64,000 bases of DNA from Escarpia spicata. Taxonomy: Eukaryota; Annelida; Polychaeta; Sabellida; Siboglinidae. Numbering within the stretch: position 1 is the stretch's first letter; every line of letters begins with the position of its first letter. Positions 12,150 through 23,600 of this stretch are shown in pieces. The stretch lies in NCBI GenBank assembly GCA_963995525.1, contig OZ023208.1:21101710-21165709 (forward strand), in the 5' to 3' direction. The position numbers and the translations under genes are program-made. The notes below the pieces were generated by a model. It worked only from the letters and a program-made list of their open reading frames with translations, did no database searches and had not been told where the DNA came from.

Positions 12150-12610
12150 AAAATATATCAATTGAAGTGAGAAAACGTGTACTGCAATGCTACATAGAGC
12201 CCAAATTGCTATATGGATGTGAATCCTGGACAATAACCAAAAGTTCACAAAAAACCATAGAAGCCACTGAAATGTGGTTCTTAACTTTAAGAAGAATGCT
12301 GCGAGTGCTATGGACTGCAAAGCAAAGCAATGAAGTCATCCTTAGGAGAGCCAAATCAAAAAGAAAGATCATCAACAAAGTTAGGACACAACAAGCACGA
12401 TTTATAGGCCATGTCATGAGAAAGAAAAAATTAGAACAAATAGTAACAACAGGAAAGATAGAAGGGAAAAGATCCAGAGGACGCCAGTGAATAACAATAA
12501 TAGAGAGTCTATCAACGTGGTGTGGAGCACAACAGAACCGCTACAAACTACACACGACCGTGAGGTTTGGAGGGCCATGATCGCCAACGCCTCTGACAGA
12601 CATGGCACAT
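12150..12610 (+). mobile_element. RTE-type LINE, 3' end of the RT ORF
   Basis: The frame from 12167 reads VLQCYIEPKLLYGCESWTI, EMWFLTLRRMLRV, FIGHVMRKKKLEQIVTTGKI and EGKRSRGRQ, then a stop. After a frameshift it ends DREVWRAMIANASDRHGT-stop at about 12609. This is the characteristic C-terminus of RTE-clade reverse transcriptases (YG-ESW, GKIEGKR-RGRQ, R..W...), here with one nonsense codon and one frameshift. It abuts the broken CR1 ORF1 on its 5' side, a nested or truncated insertion. Confidence 0.8.
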
Positions 12611-13019
12611 AGAAGAAGAATCGTTTTTGTCGGTTGACATGTCATTATTGATTATACTGGTGGGGGCATGAATCATGCATCCAAATAGTTTTTGTTTCCG
12701 TTTTAACAAAGACCTGATTCAATTCTTCGGTAAATCGTTAACACCTATTCCAACAACTTACACATTTCCCGGTCGTGAGTATATCCTAAATATATGGAAA
12801 TGTGAGTCAATCATTAGCCTTTTTATAGTTACCTAGTCTCAACTCTTGAATAAGAGTAGTATCTAGTGATGTATAATACTGTCAATAATTTTGTTACGGA
12901 AGTTCATGAGACTCGATTTCAATATCATTCTGGTTGCCCTCGGTTCATCACTTCTTCTTTTTATATTTAACGGTTCAGACCTCGGCGTCAACCCTGCAGA
13001 TGCAACTAGTAGAGTTTGC

Positions 13020-13335
13020 TTTCTTGCAATCTTAAATGGTTTAATTTAGGCTCAGCGCACTGCTCCGTTACTTCATGTTTGACTTTTATTATTACACCTA
13101 AGACTTTCGCCTTGTGTGATATTTTATAGGGTAATTATCATGAAGCAGTAATAGAGTATCGTCTTGTGGCTGTAATGCAGTGCACCACGTGGACCATACC
13201 TATCATAGAAGTTGCCTTCTTGGACGCTTTAGCATACAGCTCCGTTATCTAAATTTGTTATCACACCCAAGTCTTTTTTTATCTTTCGGTCATGTTTCTG
13301 TAGTATGATATTTCATGAAGCAGTGGTGGTATTGT
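13020..13335 (-). mobile_element. CR1/L2-like RT scrap, internally duplicated
   Basis: The minus strand holds KKDLGVITNLDN then, after a frame change, AKASKKATSMIGMV, as in the segment after the RT palm of CR1/L2 elements. A second, more diverged version (KVLGVIIKVKHEVTEQCA) lies about 180 bases further on the minus strand. The DNA shows the same duplication (GCTCCGTTA ... CATGAAGCAGT at 13062-13155 and 13240-13335). Confidence 0.5.
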
Positions 13336-13479
13336 AATATTCTCGGAAAACTTGTTTTTAAGGAATTGTTTTAATTTTCAAAATGGAATTAAGAAATACA
13401 TGTGATCTAGCAGAGGATTGCCGAAAAAATGAATGTTGTGGGTGACAATGGGGGCACAGTGGCCGAGATAAAAAGACTT

Positions 13480-13640
13480 GAAACAGGCCGTTTTGTAAAG
13501 AGGGCTGACATAAAGAGCCACAGGCACAGAAAACGTCTACTTGTGGAGATGAGAACTGGGCCAGGCCCGAGGACTGCCTCATGACAAGACCTCCCCGGTG
13601 GATGGTACACAGGGTAAGTGTCCTGTTATCTTGCATTAAA
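13480..13640 (+). repeat. diverged interspersed repeat, copy 2
   Basis: Partner of 9725-9890, sharing GGATGGTACA and GGGTAAGTGTCCTGT at its end. It also yields a minus-strand open frame (13648-13358) that is not conserved in the other copy and is therefore not called. Confidence 0.5.
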
Positions 13641-14293
13641 ATGTACATCAGCTCAAACTATTTACGCAAAATTACAATTCCCACACATATCGACTTTAGC
13701 ACAAACTCGGCACGTTAAAATAGATTACATTATTTTCTTACAATAATAAAATTGCATTGTAAATACTTACACAACTTAGTTTATTTACAAAACTGGGGGA
13801 AATGTTTTAACAATGGTGTACACAATTACGAGTCAAGAACACATATGGTAATGAATCTACTAGCAGTGCAATAACTATGTTATATTTATGGATACTAGTA
13901 CACTTTTTTCTTTTGTTTTTAGTTTCATCTAACTGGCTACATCAACATTGTTCCAGATGGTGGTCACGGTTTGTTAAGTGGTGTATCTAAAGATATCCCA
14001 GGCAACATACCTCAAGCAGCTGTGGGGTACACTGGTTGTGGTTCATGACATCCAGTGGTCCGGCTTCCTTCTGCCGTGGTTCATCTGCAATTGCCAGTAG
14101 ATTGGTTTCATCAAGCTGACAAGAAGAAAGAGTGGCTGGTTTCTGATTGCAGATCCAGAGTGTCAAGTTCTGAAGGAGAAATTATATTTGTAATGGCTGC
14201 ATAATGAAATTAAGAAACATGGTGCAATCACAGCAATGGTAGCTGAAAAATAAAGCTTGCCATATAAATAGAGCAAATAAACCAACGTGGATG
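13641..14293. other. unassigned non-coding stretch
   Basis: AT-rich. At 13921-14160 is a less AT-rich patch that might be an old coding relic, but no frame is open and no family was recognised. Confidence 0.35.
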
Positions 14294-15236
14294 CACCATC
14301 AATGAAACATAACATGATAAATTTACCGAAAGTAACTACCGGTTATGCCTTGTTTCAATAGCATGTTACGTCTACCCAGTTTGTTGGCAATAAGGCAGTT
14401 AATAGACACCATTTATATACTTGACTGCAAGGATATCACAGAAAAATAACTTAAGAATAAAGCAATGCTACTTTCAATAGCATGTACGTGCTTTTGAAAG
14501 TAATAGTTTTTTGTAAGTGTGTAGCTTCAACGTCGGTGAAAAAGAATGCTTTTCTTAGACTCCGGCAGTATTGGTCATGACAATGGATAGATAGATAGAT
14601 GAAGAGCAGATCAGATCTGCATCACAGATTTTCTAAAAAATAAAATAATAATTGAAGTTGTTCGTGGCAAGTTTTCTTTCTAATTTATTAAAATGCAGTT
14701 TGATGAGAATTGCATTATATTTGTTCATAGTCAATTAAATGTTGTTGGAATACTGTCAAATGTCCTTTGTTACTTTCGTGAAAATCCGACATTCTTAATT
14801 TTAAAATGGTCAAAAGCTCCCCTTCTAATATTTGAGTAGTGTGATATGATGTCATTACAAAGGTGTAGTGACACTGTCACTGGCACTTGTGGTAATCTAG
14901 CGAAGCAGTGGCGCCACCTTCTAAGAACACGTAGTGTTGGTGAATGCGACCAGAGGTCGGGCGGAGCACATGGCACACGGTCACGATGTACATCGTATAT
15001 AGATGTTTGAATAAACATTCTACATTACTTAAATACATTGTTCGTAAGTAATATTACAACACTGACATATAAAATATGGAAATTCCTTGAATGTACAGAA
15101 GTACTGCCTACTGGATTCTTGGTTTGTTAAATTATGCATATACATTGTTTACTTCGCAATACATATCAAATTTAATATTGGTTTCCGGCAAATGCGAATG
15201 TCATGCTCTCGATTGCTCGTATTTCAATTTATAATA
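14294..15236. repeat. interspersed repeat R1, copy 1 (contains the left inverted-repeat arm start)
   Basis: About 940 bases match 41107-42045 with a few percent differences. From 14683 onward the sequence is also the left arm of the inverted repeat, so part of it recurs a third time in reverse at 16692-17245. Inside it a segment runs from TGTTGTTGGAATAC (about 14739) to TTACAACA (about 15061), with a TATATA box and AATAAA between, resembling an LTR; no target duplication or primer site confirms that. An 82-codon frame (15018-14770) is present in all copies, but the 41.7-kb copy differs by four amino-acid changes, giving no sign of selection. Confidence 0.8.
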
Positions 15237-15710
15237 ATATTAATATTACTTACTGGTATTAAACAGATGACTTTGACCCTTGTTTGAAAAAATTAATAGC
15301 TACAGTACTGCTGGTCGAATCGAATGCTAGGTTTGACATGCTGTTTTGTAAACAATCTTAACACACTTTTGCATAAAATATCGATATTCTAGTTTTGCAG
15401 AAAAGACCATCTACCCGAAAGGACTAAACTGATTTTATACGTTTTCTGGGTTTAGGGTTCACATTCGCCACCTATACTCCGTTGCCAGTGCATTAGGGTT
15501 TTCGTTCATGTTCCAAATCCTTAACAGAGGATACTTGAACCCAGTACACCCATTTTCCTAAAATACTTATTATACGTAGGAACTGCATTACGTGCATTTG
15601 TGTTGCGAAATAAATTACGCACATTCAGCATCCATCGGGATTACATGAGTCAGTGTCTACACGTGGACAGCTGTGGCGCATCAGTGAAGTCATTATTCTT
15701 TGGTTATCTG
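14683..15710 (+). repeat. inverted repeat, left arm (1028 bp)
   Basis: Each base i pairs with base 31928-i in 16218-17245. Inner edge: TGGTTATCTG ends at 15710, and 15711 no longer pairs with 16217. Outer edge: pairing fails beyond 14683/17245. In every stretch compared by eye the arms were identical. The left arm continues the R1 repeat on its outer side (homology to 41.1 kb extends to 14294), so it is probably the parental copy. Confidence 0.93.
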
Positions 15711-16217
15711 ATGTTTTAGTCATAACTTGAGTGCTTCAGTATGATGCAGATTGCAGTTCTAAGTGGACACAAGTCGTCCTTAGCAGTGACGTCCCTATAG
15801 TAGAAGGTGGGGAGGAGTGAGAACTATTGTGACGCGATACCCAATAAATCACAGCCCAGGGATCTCCACAGTCCAACATCCGGCGCTGTAGCTTGCCAAA
15901 CCACAAACAAATCACATGTGCAACACCCAACAGACAACAATATATTATACTGATATAACATGTAACCCATGGTCGGAACTGTCCACCAAGCTGTGATTTA
16001 GGAAGGCTAGATCAACGAACACGTTGTTTCGGCTTATGAAACGCAATTTGCTTGCCTATATACAATCAATAATATTTACTCTAGTGTTTAAAACAGTATA
16101 TTAAAAATTAAAAGTGACGAACAGCAGCCTCGTTTTAAGTGTAACTTCTCTTGTACCCCGAGTGCGTCACAGTCGCTGAAAGCAGCTTCTTGTGATAAAA
16201 TACGCAGTCATCTTTTC
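15711..16217. other. inverted-repeat spacer
   Basis: 507 bases of single-copy sequence between the arms. Only a fortuitous minus frame (15930-15736) is open. Nothing recognisable. Confidence 0.6.
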
Positions 16218-17245
16218 CAGATAACCAAAGAATAATGACTTCACTGATGCGCCACAGCTGTCCACGTGTAGACACTGACTCATGTAATCCCGATGGATGC
16301 TGAATGTGCGTAATTTATTTCGCAACACAAATGCACGTAATGCAGTTCCTACGTATAATAAGTATTTTAGGAAAATGGGTGTACTGGGTTCAAGTATCCT
16401 CTGTTAAGGATTTGGAACATGAACGAAAACCCTAATGCACTGGCAACGGAGTATAGGTGGCGAATGTGAACCCTAAACCCAGAAAACGTATAAAATCAGT
16501 TTAGTCCTTTCGGGTAGATGGTCTTTTCTGCAAAACTAGAATATCGATATTTTATGCAAAAGTGTGTTAAGATTGTTTACAAAACAGCATGTCAAACCTA
16601 GCATTCGATTCGACCAGCAGTACTGTAGCTATTAATTTTTTCAAACAAGGGTCAAAGTCATCTGTTTAATACCAGTAAGTAATATTAATATTATTATAAA
16701 TTGAAATACGAGCAATCGAGAGCATGACATTCGCATTTGCCGGAAACCAATATTAAATTTGATATGTATTGCGAAGTAAACAATGTATATGCATAATTTA
16801 ACAAACCAAGAATCCAGTAGGCAGTACTTCTGTACATTCAAGGAATTTCCATATTTTATATGTCAGTGTTGTAATATTACTTACGAACAATGTATTTAAG
16901 TAATGTAGAATGTTTATTCAAACATCTATATACGATGTACATCGTGACCGTGTGCCATGTGCTCCGCCCGACCTCTGGTCGCATTCACCAACACTACGTG
17001 TTCTTAGAAGGTGGCGCCACTGCTTCGCTAGATTACCACAAGTGCCAGTGACAGTGTCACTACACCTTTGTAATGACATCATATCACACTACTCAAATAT
17101 TAGAAGGGGAGCTTTTGACCATTTTAAAATTAAGAATGTCGGATTTTCACGAAAGTAACAAAGGACATTTGACAGTATTCCAACAACATTTAATTGACTA
17201 TGAACAAATATAATGCAATTCTCATCAAACTGCATTTTAATAAAT
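16218..17245 (-). repeat. inverted repeat, right arm (1028 bp)
   Basis: Reverse complement of 14683-15710. Its outer end (17245) coincides, within four bases, with the first base of the tandem array (17242), so the duplication breakpoint and the array start are the same junction. Confidence 0.93.
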
Positions 17246-17859
17246 GATAAAAAATACACATTCGTACAAAGTTAATAATTCTAAACACCATATCAGCACA
17301 AACTGGCAAAGCTGTAATGGCATCATATTCTAAAGCAAGCATATATGAATGAATTATCGAACATGCAGAAAAACCGATAACGTTTTAGGTTGTTGAAATA
17401 GCGACTCCTCTCGTCTGATCCACTGTTTTCAAGCGTGCAACGCGGTCAATTGGAATCCGATTAAATATGCATATCCACAGTGCAACAGACCATAGCGTAA
17501 GATAATTGCACCAATTGACATGTCGATTTTTCCGAGCACAAGCCACGATCACTTCGCACAACGAACGTTGCACGCAAGGTCAAGATAGCGGCAGCAACGA
17601 CGGCAGTAACTACAGCCGTCCGTGTTCCATTAATATTGCAAGTAAGTGCCTCGCCACTTGACAGTCATTAAATTAATAGTAGTAATCCAGACGCAGAATA
17701 AGCCAGGCCATACGCAACCACAATTGTCTCCACTGCCATCATCGATGTGATACTGACTGTTAAAAGTAATCGTCGTCGTCTTAGTCATATTTCTCCACCT
17801 TCTCCTTGTCGTCGTAGTCATCGTCGTCGTCATCGTTATCATGATCATCATCATCAGCA

Positions 17860-18050
17860 GCAGAAGTGGCAGCAACAGCAGTCACAGCAGCAACAACAAC
17901 AGGGAATATGCAGCAGCAACAGCAACAACAGCAGCAACAGTAGCAGCATAGACAGCAACAGCAGCAACAGCAGCAGCAGCAGCAGCAGCAGAGACAGCAG
18001 AGACAACAACAACAGCAACAGCAGCAGAGACAGCAGCAGCAGCAGCACCT
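17860..18050 (+). repeat. CAG/CAA tract of tandem unit 1 (recurs in each unit)
   Basis: A CAG-rich tract with CAA and AGA interruptions. The longest uninterrupted AGC/CAG runs by unit are 7, 16, 7, 15 and 8. Units 1 and 3 carry an extra CAA interruption that units 2, 4 and 5 lack. On the minus strand this tract lies just 3' of a LINE C-terminus (28863 in unit 5), so it may have begun as a LINE 3'-terminal microsatellite. Confidence 0.9.
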
Positions 18051-19387
18051 TGATACTGATCCTTGATTTAGCTTGTTTTTTCTAGTCCTCTCACTGTTCT
18101 TGCACTACCGTATCCATCCACCGTCTCCACTTCCCTCTTTCTTTCTCTTTTTTTACTCTGATCGGGTCTGGCGAAAAGTGCCGGCGTATCGTGGGCTTAG
18201 TACGCAAAATACCCAGCACGATTAAATTAACATCTTTCGTGATGTCCTGCACCGCGCATTGGAACGAACTTGTTTATTTTCATTCAGCTATTATTCTAAT
18301 CCGCTCTGACAGTGTTTCCGAGCGGCAAATGAGACCACCAGATTCTATCTGGCTATTACAATTCAGCATTCCGGTTCTACGATGTTCAAGGCTGCCGGCG
18401 GGCCAACGAAGCCAAGACGAAAGGCTTATGCAGGCGACTTTCTGGGTGACGGCAGATTCCATTACGCGAGTCACTCTATCATATTCTATTTAAGACAGTT
18501 GGAAAATGAAGTTAATTGTGTAAGCCTACTGCACACAAATCATTCGGCTTGTACTCAGTCGATCTACTGTATCAATCTCGACAAGAAAGGGGAACGAAAA
18601 GTACTCTATGCCAAAGAAATGGCATGTAAACATTACTGAAAGATCGAGCAAATCAAAAGCGACGCTCCCTGACATTATACTATATAGGACTCTATACGTA
18701 TTTGCCGCTTGCATTATTGCAGAGATAGGTTGAATCCGTATATACGTTTCTACGTCCTTGCGCATGCTATTAGTGCCGAGAAAGTATTAATGTCTATATG
18801 TGGCCTTTAGAGCGTATGTTCATAGCGTCCCATCCCTGTTAGTTATCCTGATTGTGTCAATTAGTGTCACGCCTGGACAAAAGCCGTTTGTCAACGCGAG
18901 GGACCCAAAGACGTCGCCCCGAGGGAGAACAAGAAACGTGCTACGGTGTAACAATGCTTGCACATTAACTGACACCGAGGGCTAGGAGTAAAACAATATC
19001 CAAAGTTGTAGAAGACATTGCAAAATAAGACATCAATAAACGATGACGAACGGCGATTGTTGGTATCAGCGTCCTGTCGCCTACGCTATTACAAGACAAC
19101 GTACTTACGTTATAACGTAACAAAATAGTGTAACGTGTATTAATGAACGAACCGACATTGTGTGTCACGTGATCGTGACTGACATTACTTTCGTTACCTA
19201 ACAATTATAAATGAAAACCTGTTAGCTCGTTTAGTTGCCGATATCACAATAATAATAAGATAACTTCTATTGCGCCTAAATCCTTGGAAACCAAGCCCAG
19301 AGGCGCATCAAAACAAAAGGATTGGTCAATCTCAAAATCCATAAGCAGTATTCCAGTTGTCAACAGATGGGTTAAGGCGCTAGTGAG

Positions 19388-19660
19388 CTACGGTGGATAA
19401 GCAAGATTGTAAAGATAAGTTTTTAAATGACGACGGAATTTTGCAATATTTTCAACTGATCTAACACTAATAGGGATCATATTCCATAGAGTTGGTGCAG
19501 CAACAGAAAAAGGCTTAGTTCCAATGTTAGTGTTGACTCTAGGAACAAAAAGTAGGTCAGAACTAGATGATCGAAGCTGGATAGGTTTTCTTACATTGAT
19601 AGCAATAACTGCTATGTCAGTTGCAATTACAAGTCTGTGTTTTGGTGACTTCAGCGTATC
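19388..19660 (-). mobile_element. CR1/L2-like RT C-terminus inside tandem unit 1 (recurs in units 2-4)
   Basis: The minus strand reads without interruption through LRSSSSDLLFVPRVNTNIGT, KPFSVAAPTLWNMIP and ENIAKFRRHLKTYLYNLAYP to a stop at 19388-19390. The same C-terminus, from a sister element, lies at 51840-52219 (ASSKLLSVPRV, FSVAAPTIWNSLP, FRRHLKTYLFNIAYPP). This is the usual end of L2/CR1-group reverse transcriptases. The corresponding copies lie 2687, 5392 and 8079 bases further on. Confidence 0.82.
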
Positions 19661-20641
19661 AATATAACCATGGCTCCCAATGGTTTCAAGTGTATGGTAT
19701 TAGCGAATACATCTTGTTTTGTATTGGCCAATATAACGATTGAACTGTGTTGATTAGTTGGCACTGTGTGATTACATTTGGTGTATATGAAGTAGATATG
19801 TAAGCAAGTTGATAGTTGTGGGGTCATGAACTTCGCTGAATAACCTACTACATACATGTAGCACTATCCAAACATGTCTTCTTGTCTTTGACGCAACCCG
19901 TGATTATGTTGCCACAGCCACTAATATTAAATGATAAAAAATACACATTCGTACAAAGTTAATAATTCTAAACACCATATCAGCACAAACTGGCAAAGCT
20001 GTAATGGCATCATATTCTAAAGCAAGCATATATGAATGAATTATCGAACATGCAGAAAAACCGATAACGTTTTAGGTTGTTGAAATAGCGACTCCTCTCG
20101 TCTGATCCACTGTTTTCAAGCGTGCAACGCGGTCAATTGGAATCCGATTAAATATGCATATCCACAGTGCAACAGACCATAGCGTAAGATAATTGCACCA
20201 ATTGACATGTCGATTTTTCCGAGCACAAGCCACGATCACTTCGCACAACGAACGTTGCACGCAAGGTCAAGATAGCGGCAGCAACGACGGCAGTAACTAC
20301 AGCCGTCCGTGTTCCATTAATATTGCAAGTAAGTGCCTCGCCACTTGACAGTCATTAAATTAATAGTAGTAATCCAGACGCAGAATAAGCCAGGCCATAC
20401 GCAACCACAATTGTCTCCACTGCCATCATCGATGTGATACTGACTGTTAAAAGTAATCGTCGTCGTCTTAGTCATATTTCTCCACCTTCTCCTTGTCGTC
20501 GTAGTCATCGTCGTCGTCATCGTTATCATGATCATCATCATCAGCAGCAGAAGTGGCAGCAACAGCAGTCACAGCAGCAACAACAACAGGGAATATGCAG
20601 CAGCAACAGCAACAACAGCAGCAACAGTAGCAGCATAGACA

Positions 20642-20697
<56 letters not shown>

Positions 20698-23600
20698 GAC
20701 AGCAGAGACAACAACAACAGCAACAGCAGCAGAGACAGCAGCAGCAGCAGCACCTTGATACTGATCCTTGATTTAGCTTGTTTTTTCTAGTCCTCTCACT
20801 GTTCTTGCACTACCGTATCCATCCACCGTCTCCACTTCCCTCTTTCTTTCTCTTTTTTTACTCTGATCGGGTCTGGCGAAAAGTGCCGGCGTATCGTGGG
20901 CTTAGTACGCAAAATACCCAGCACGATTAAATTAACATCTTTCGTGATGTCCTGCACCGCGCATTGGAACGAACTTGTTTATTTTCATTCAGCTATTATT
21001 CTAATCCGCTCTGACAGTGTTTCCGAGCGGCAAATGAGACCACCAGATTCTATCTGGCTATTACAATTCAGCATTCCGGTTCTACGATGTTCAAGGCTGC
21101 CGGCGGGCCAACGAAGCCAAGACGAAAGGCTTATGCAGGCGACTTTCTGGGTGACGGCAGATTCCATTACGCGAGTCACTCTATCATATTCTATTTAAGA
21201 CAGTTGGAAAATGAAGTTAATTGTGTAAGCCTACTGCACACAAATCATTCGGCTTGTACTCAGTCGATCTACTGTATCAATCTCGACAAGAAAGGGGAAC
21301 GAAAAGTACTCTATGCCAAAGAAATGGCATGTAAACATTACTGAAAGATCGAGCAAATCAAAAGCGACGCTCCCTGACATTATACTATATAGGACTCTAT
21401 ACGTATTTGCCGCTTGCATTATTGCAGAGATAGGTTGAATCCGTATATACGTTTCTACGTCCTTGCGCATGCTATTAGTGCCGAGAAAGTATTAATGTCT
21501 ATATGTGGCCTTTAGAGCGTATGTTCATAGCGTCCCATCCCTGTTAGTTATCCTGATTGTGTCAATTAGTGTCACGCCTGGACAAAAGCCGTTTGTCAAC
21601 GCGAGGGACCCAAAGACGTCGCCCCGAGGGAGAACAAGAAACGTGCTACGGTGTAACAATGCTTGCACATTAACTGACACCGAGGGCTAGGAGTAAAACA
21701 ATATCCAAAGTTGTAGAAGACATTGCAAAATAAGACATCAATAAACGATGACGAACGGCGATTGTTGGTATCAGCGTCCTGTCGCCTACGCTATTACAAG
21801 ACAACGTACTTACGTTATAACGTAACAAAATAGTGTAACGTGTATTAATGAACGAACCGACATTGTGTGTCACGTGATCGTGACTGACATTACTTTCGTT
21901 ACCTAACAATTATAAATGAAAACCTGTTAGCTCGTTTAGTTGCCGATATCACAATAATAATAAGATAACTTCTATTGCGCCTAAATCCTTGGAAACCAAG
22001 CCCAGAGGCGCATCAAAACAAAAGGATTGGTCAATCTCAAAATCCATAAGCAGTATTCCAGTTGTCAACAGATGGGTTAAGGCGCTAGTGAGCTACGGTG
22101 GATAAGCAAGATTGTAAAGATAAGTTTTTAAATGACGACGGAATTTTGCAATATTTTCAACTGATCTAACACTAATAGGGATCATATTCCATAGAGTTGG
22201 TGCAGCAACAGAAAAAGGCTTAGTTCCAATGTTAGTGTTGACTCTAGGAACAAAAAGTAGGTCAGAACTAGATGATCGAAGCTGGATAGGTTTTCTTACA
22301 TTGATAGCAATAACTGCTATGTCAGTTGCAATTACAAGTCTGTGTTTTGGTGACTTCAGCGTATCAATATAACCATGGCTCCCAATGGTTTCAAGTGTAT
22401 GGTATTAGCGAATACATCTTGTTTTGTATTGGCCAATATAACGATTGAACTGTGTTGATTAGTTGGCACTGTGTGATTACATTTGGTGTATATGAAGTAG
22501 ATATGTAAGCAAGTTGATAGTTGTGGGGTCATGAACTTCGCTGAATAACCTACTACATACATGTAGCACTATCCAAACATGTCTTCTTGTCTTTGACGCA
22601 ACCCGTGATTATGTTGCCACAGCCACTAATATTAAATGATAAAAAATACACATTCGTACAAAGTTAATAATTCTAAACACCATATCAGCACAAACTGGCA
22701 AAGCTGTAATGGCATCATATTCTAAAGCAAGCATATATGAATGAATTATCGAACATGCAGAAAAACCGATAACGTTTTAGGTTGTTGAAATAGCGACTCC
22801 TCTCGTCTGATCCACTGTTTTCAAGCGTGCAACGCGGTCAATTGGAATCCGATTAAATATGCATATCCACAGTGCAACAGACCATAGCGTAAGATAATTG
22901 CACCAATTGACATGTCGATTTTTCCGAGCACAAGCCACGATCACTTCGCACAACGAACGTTGCACGCAAGGTCAAGATAGCGGCAGCAACGACGGCAGTA
23001 ACTACAGCCGTCCGTGTTCCATTAATATTGCAAGTAAGTGCCTCGCCACTTGACAGTCATTAAATTAATAGTAGTAATCCAGACGCAGAATAAGCCAGGC
23101 CATACGCAACCACAATTGTCTCCACTGCCATCATCGATGTGATACTGACTGTTAAAAGTAATCGTCGTCGTCTTAGTCATATTTCTCCACCTTCTCCTTG
23201 TCGTCGTAGTCATCGTCGTCGTCATCGTTATCATGATCATCATCATCAGCAGCAGAAGTGGCAGCAACAGCAGTCACAGCAGCAACAACAACAGGGAATA
23301 TGCAGCAGCAACAGCAACAACAGCAGCAACAGTAGCAGCATAGACAGCAACAGCAGCAACAGCAGCAGCAGCAGCAGCAGCAGAGACAGCAGAGACAACA
23401 ACAACAGCAACAGCAGCAGAGACAGCAGCAGCAGCAGCACCTTGATACTGATCCTTGATTTAGCTTGTTTTTTCTAGTCCTCTCACTGTTCTTGCACTAC
23501 CGTATCCATCCACCGTCTCCACTTCCCTCTTTCTTTCTCTTTTTTTACTCTGATCGGGTCTGGCGAAAAGTGCCGGCGTATCGTGGGCTTAGTACGCAAA

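Noticed and set aside
14770..15018. 82-codon frame present in all R1 copies
   Set aside because: Two copies are identical only because of the inverted repeat. The independent copy at 41577-41825 differs by four amino-acid changes, so selection is not shown.
17747..18085. Gln/Ser/Asn-rich frame in each tandem unit (a possible polyQ protein)
   Set aside because: It is the CAG tract read through; length differs by unit, and no conserved domain or splice context surrounds it.
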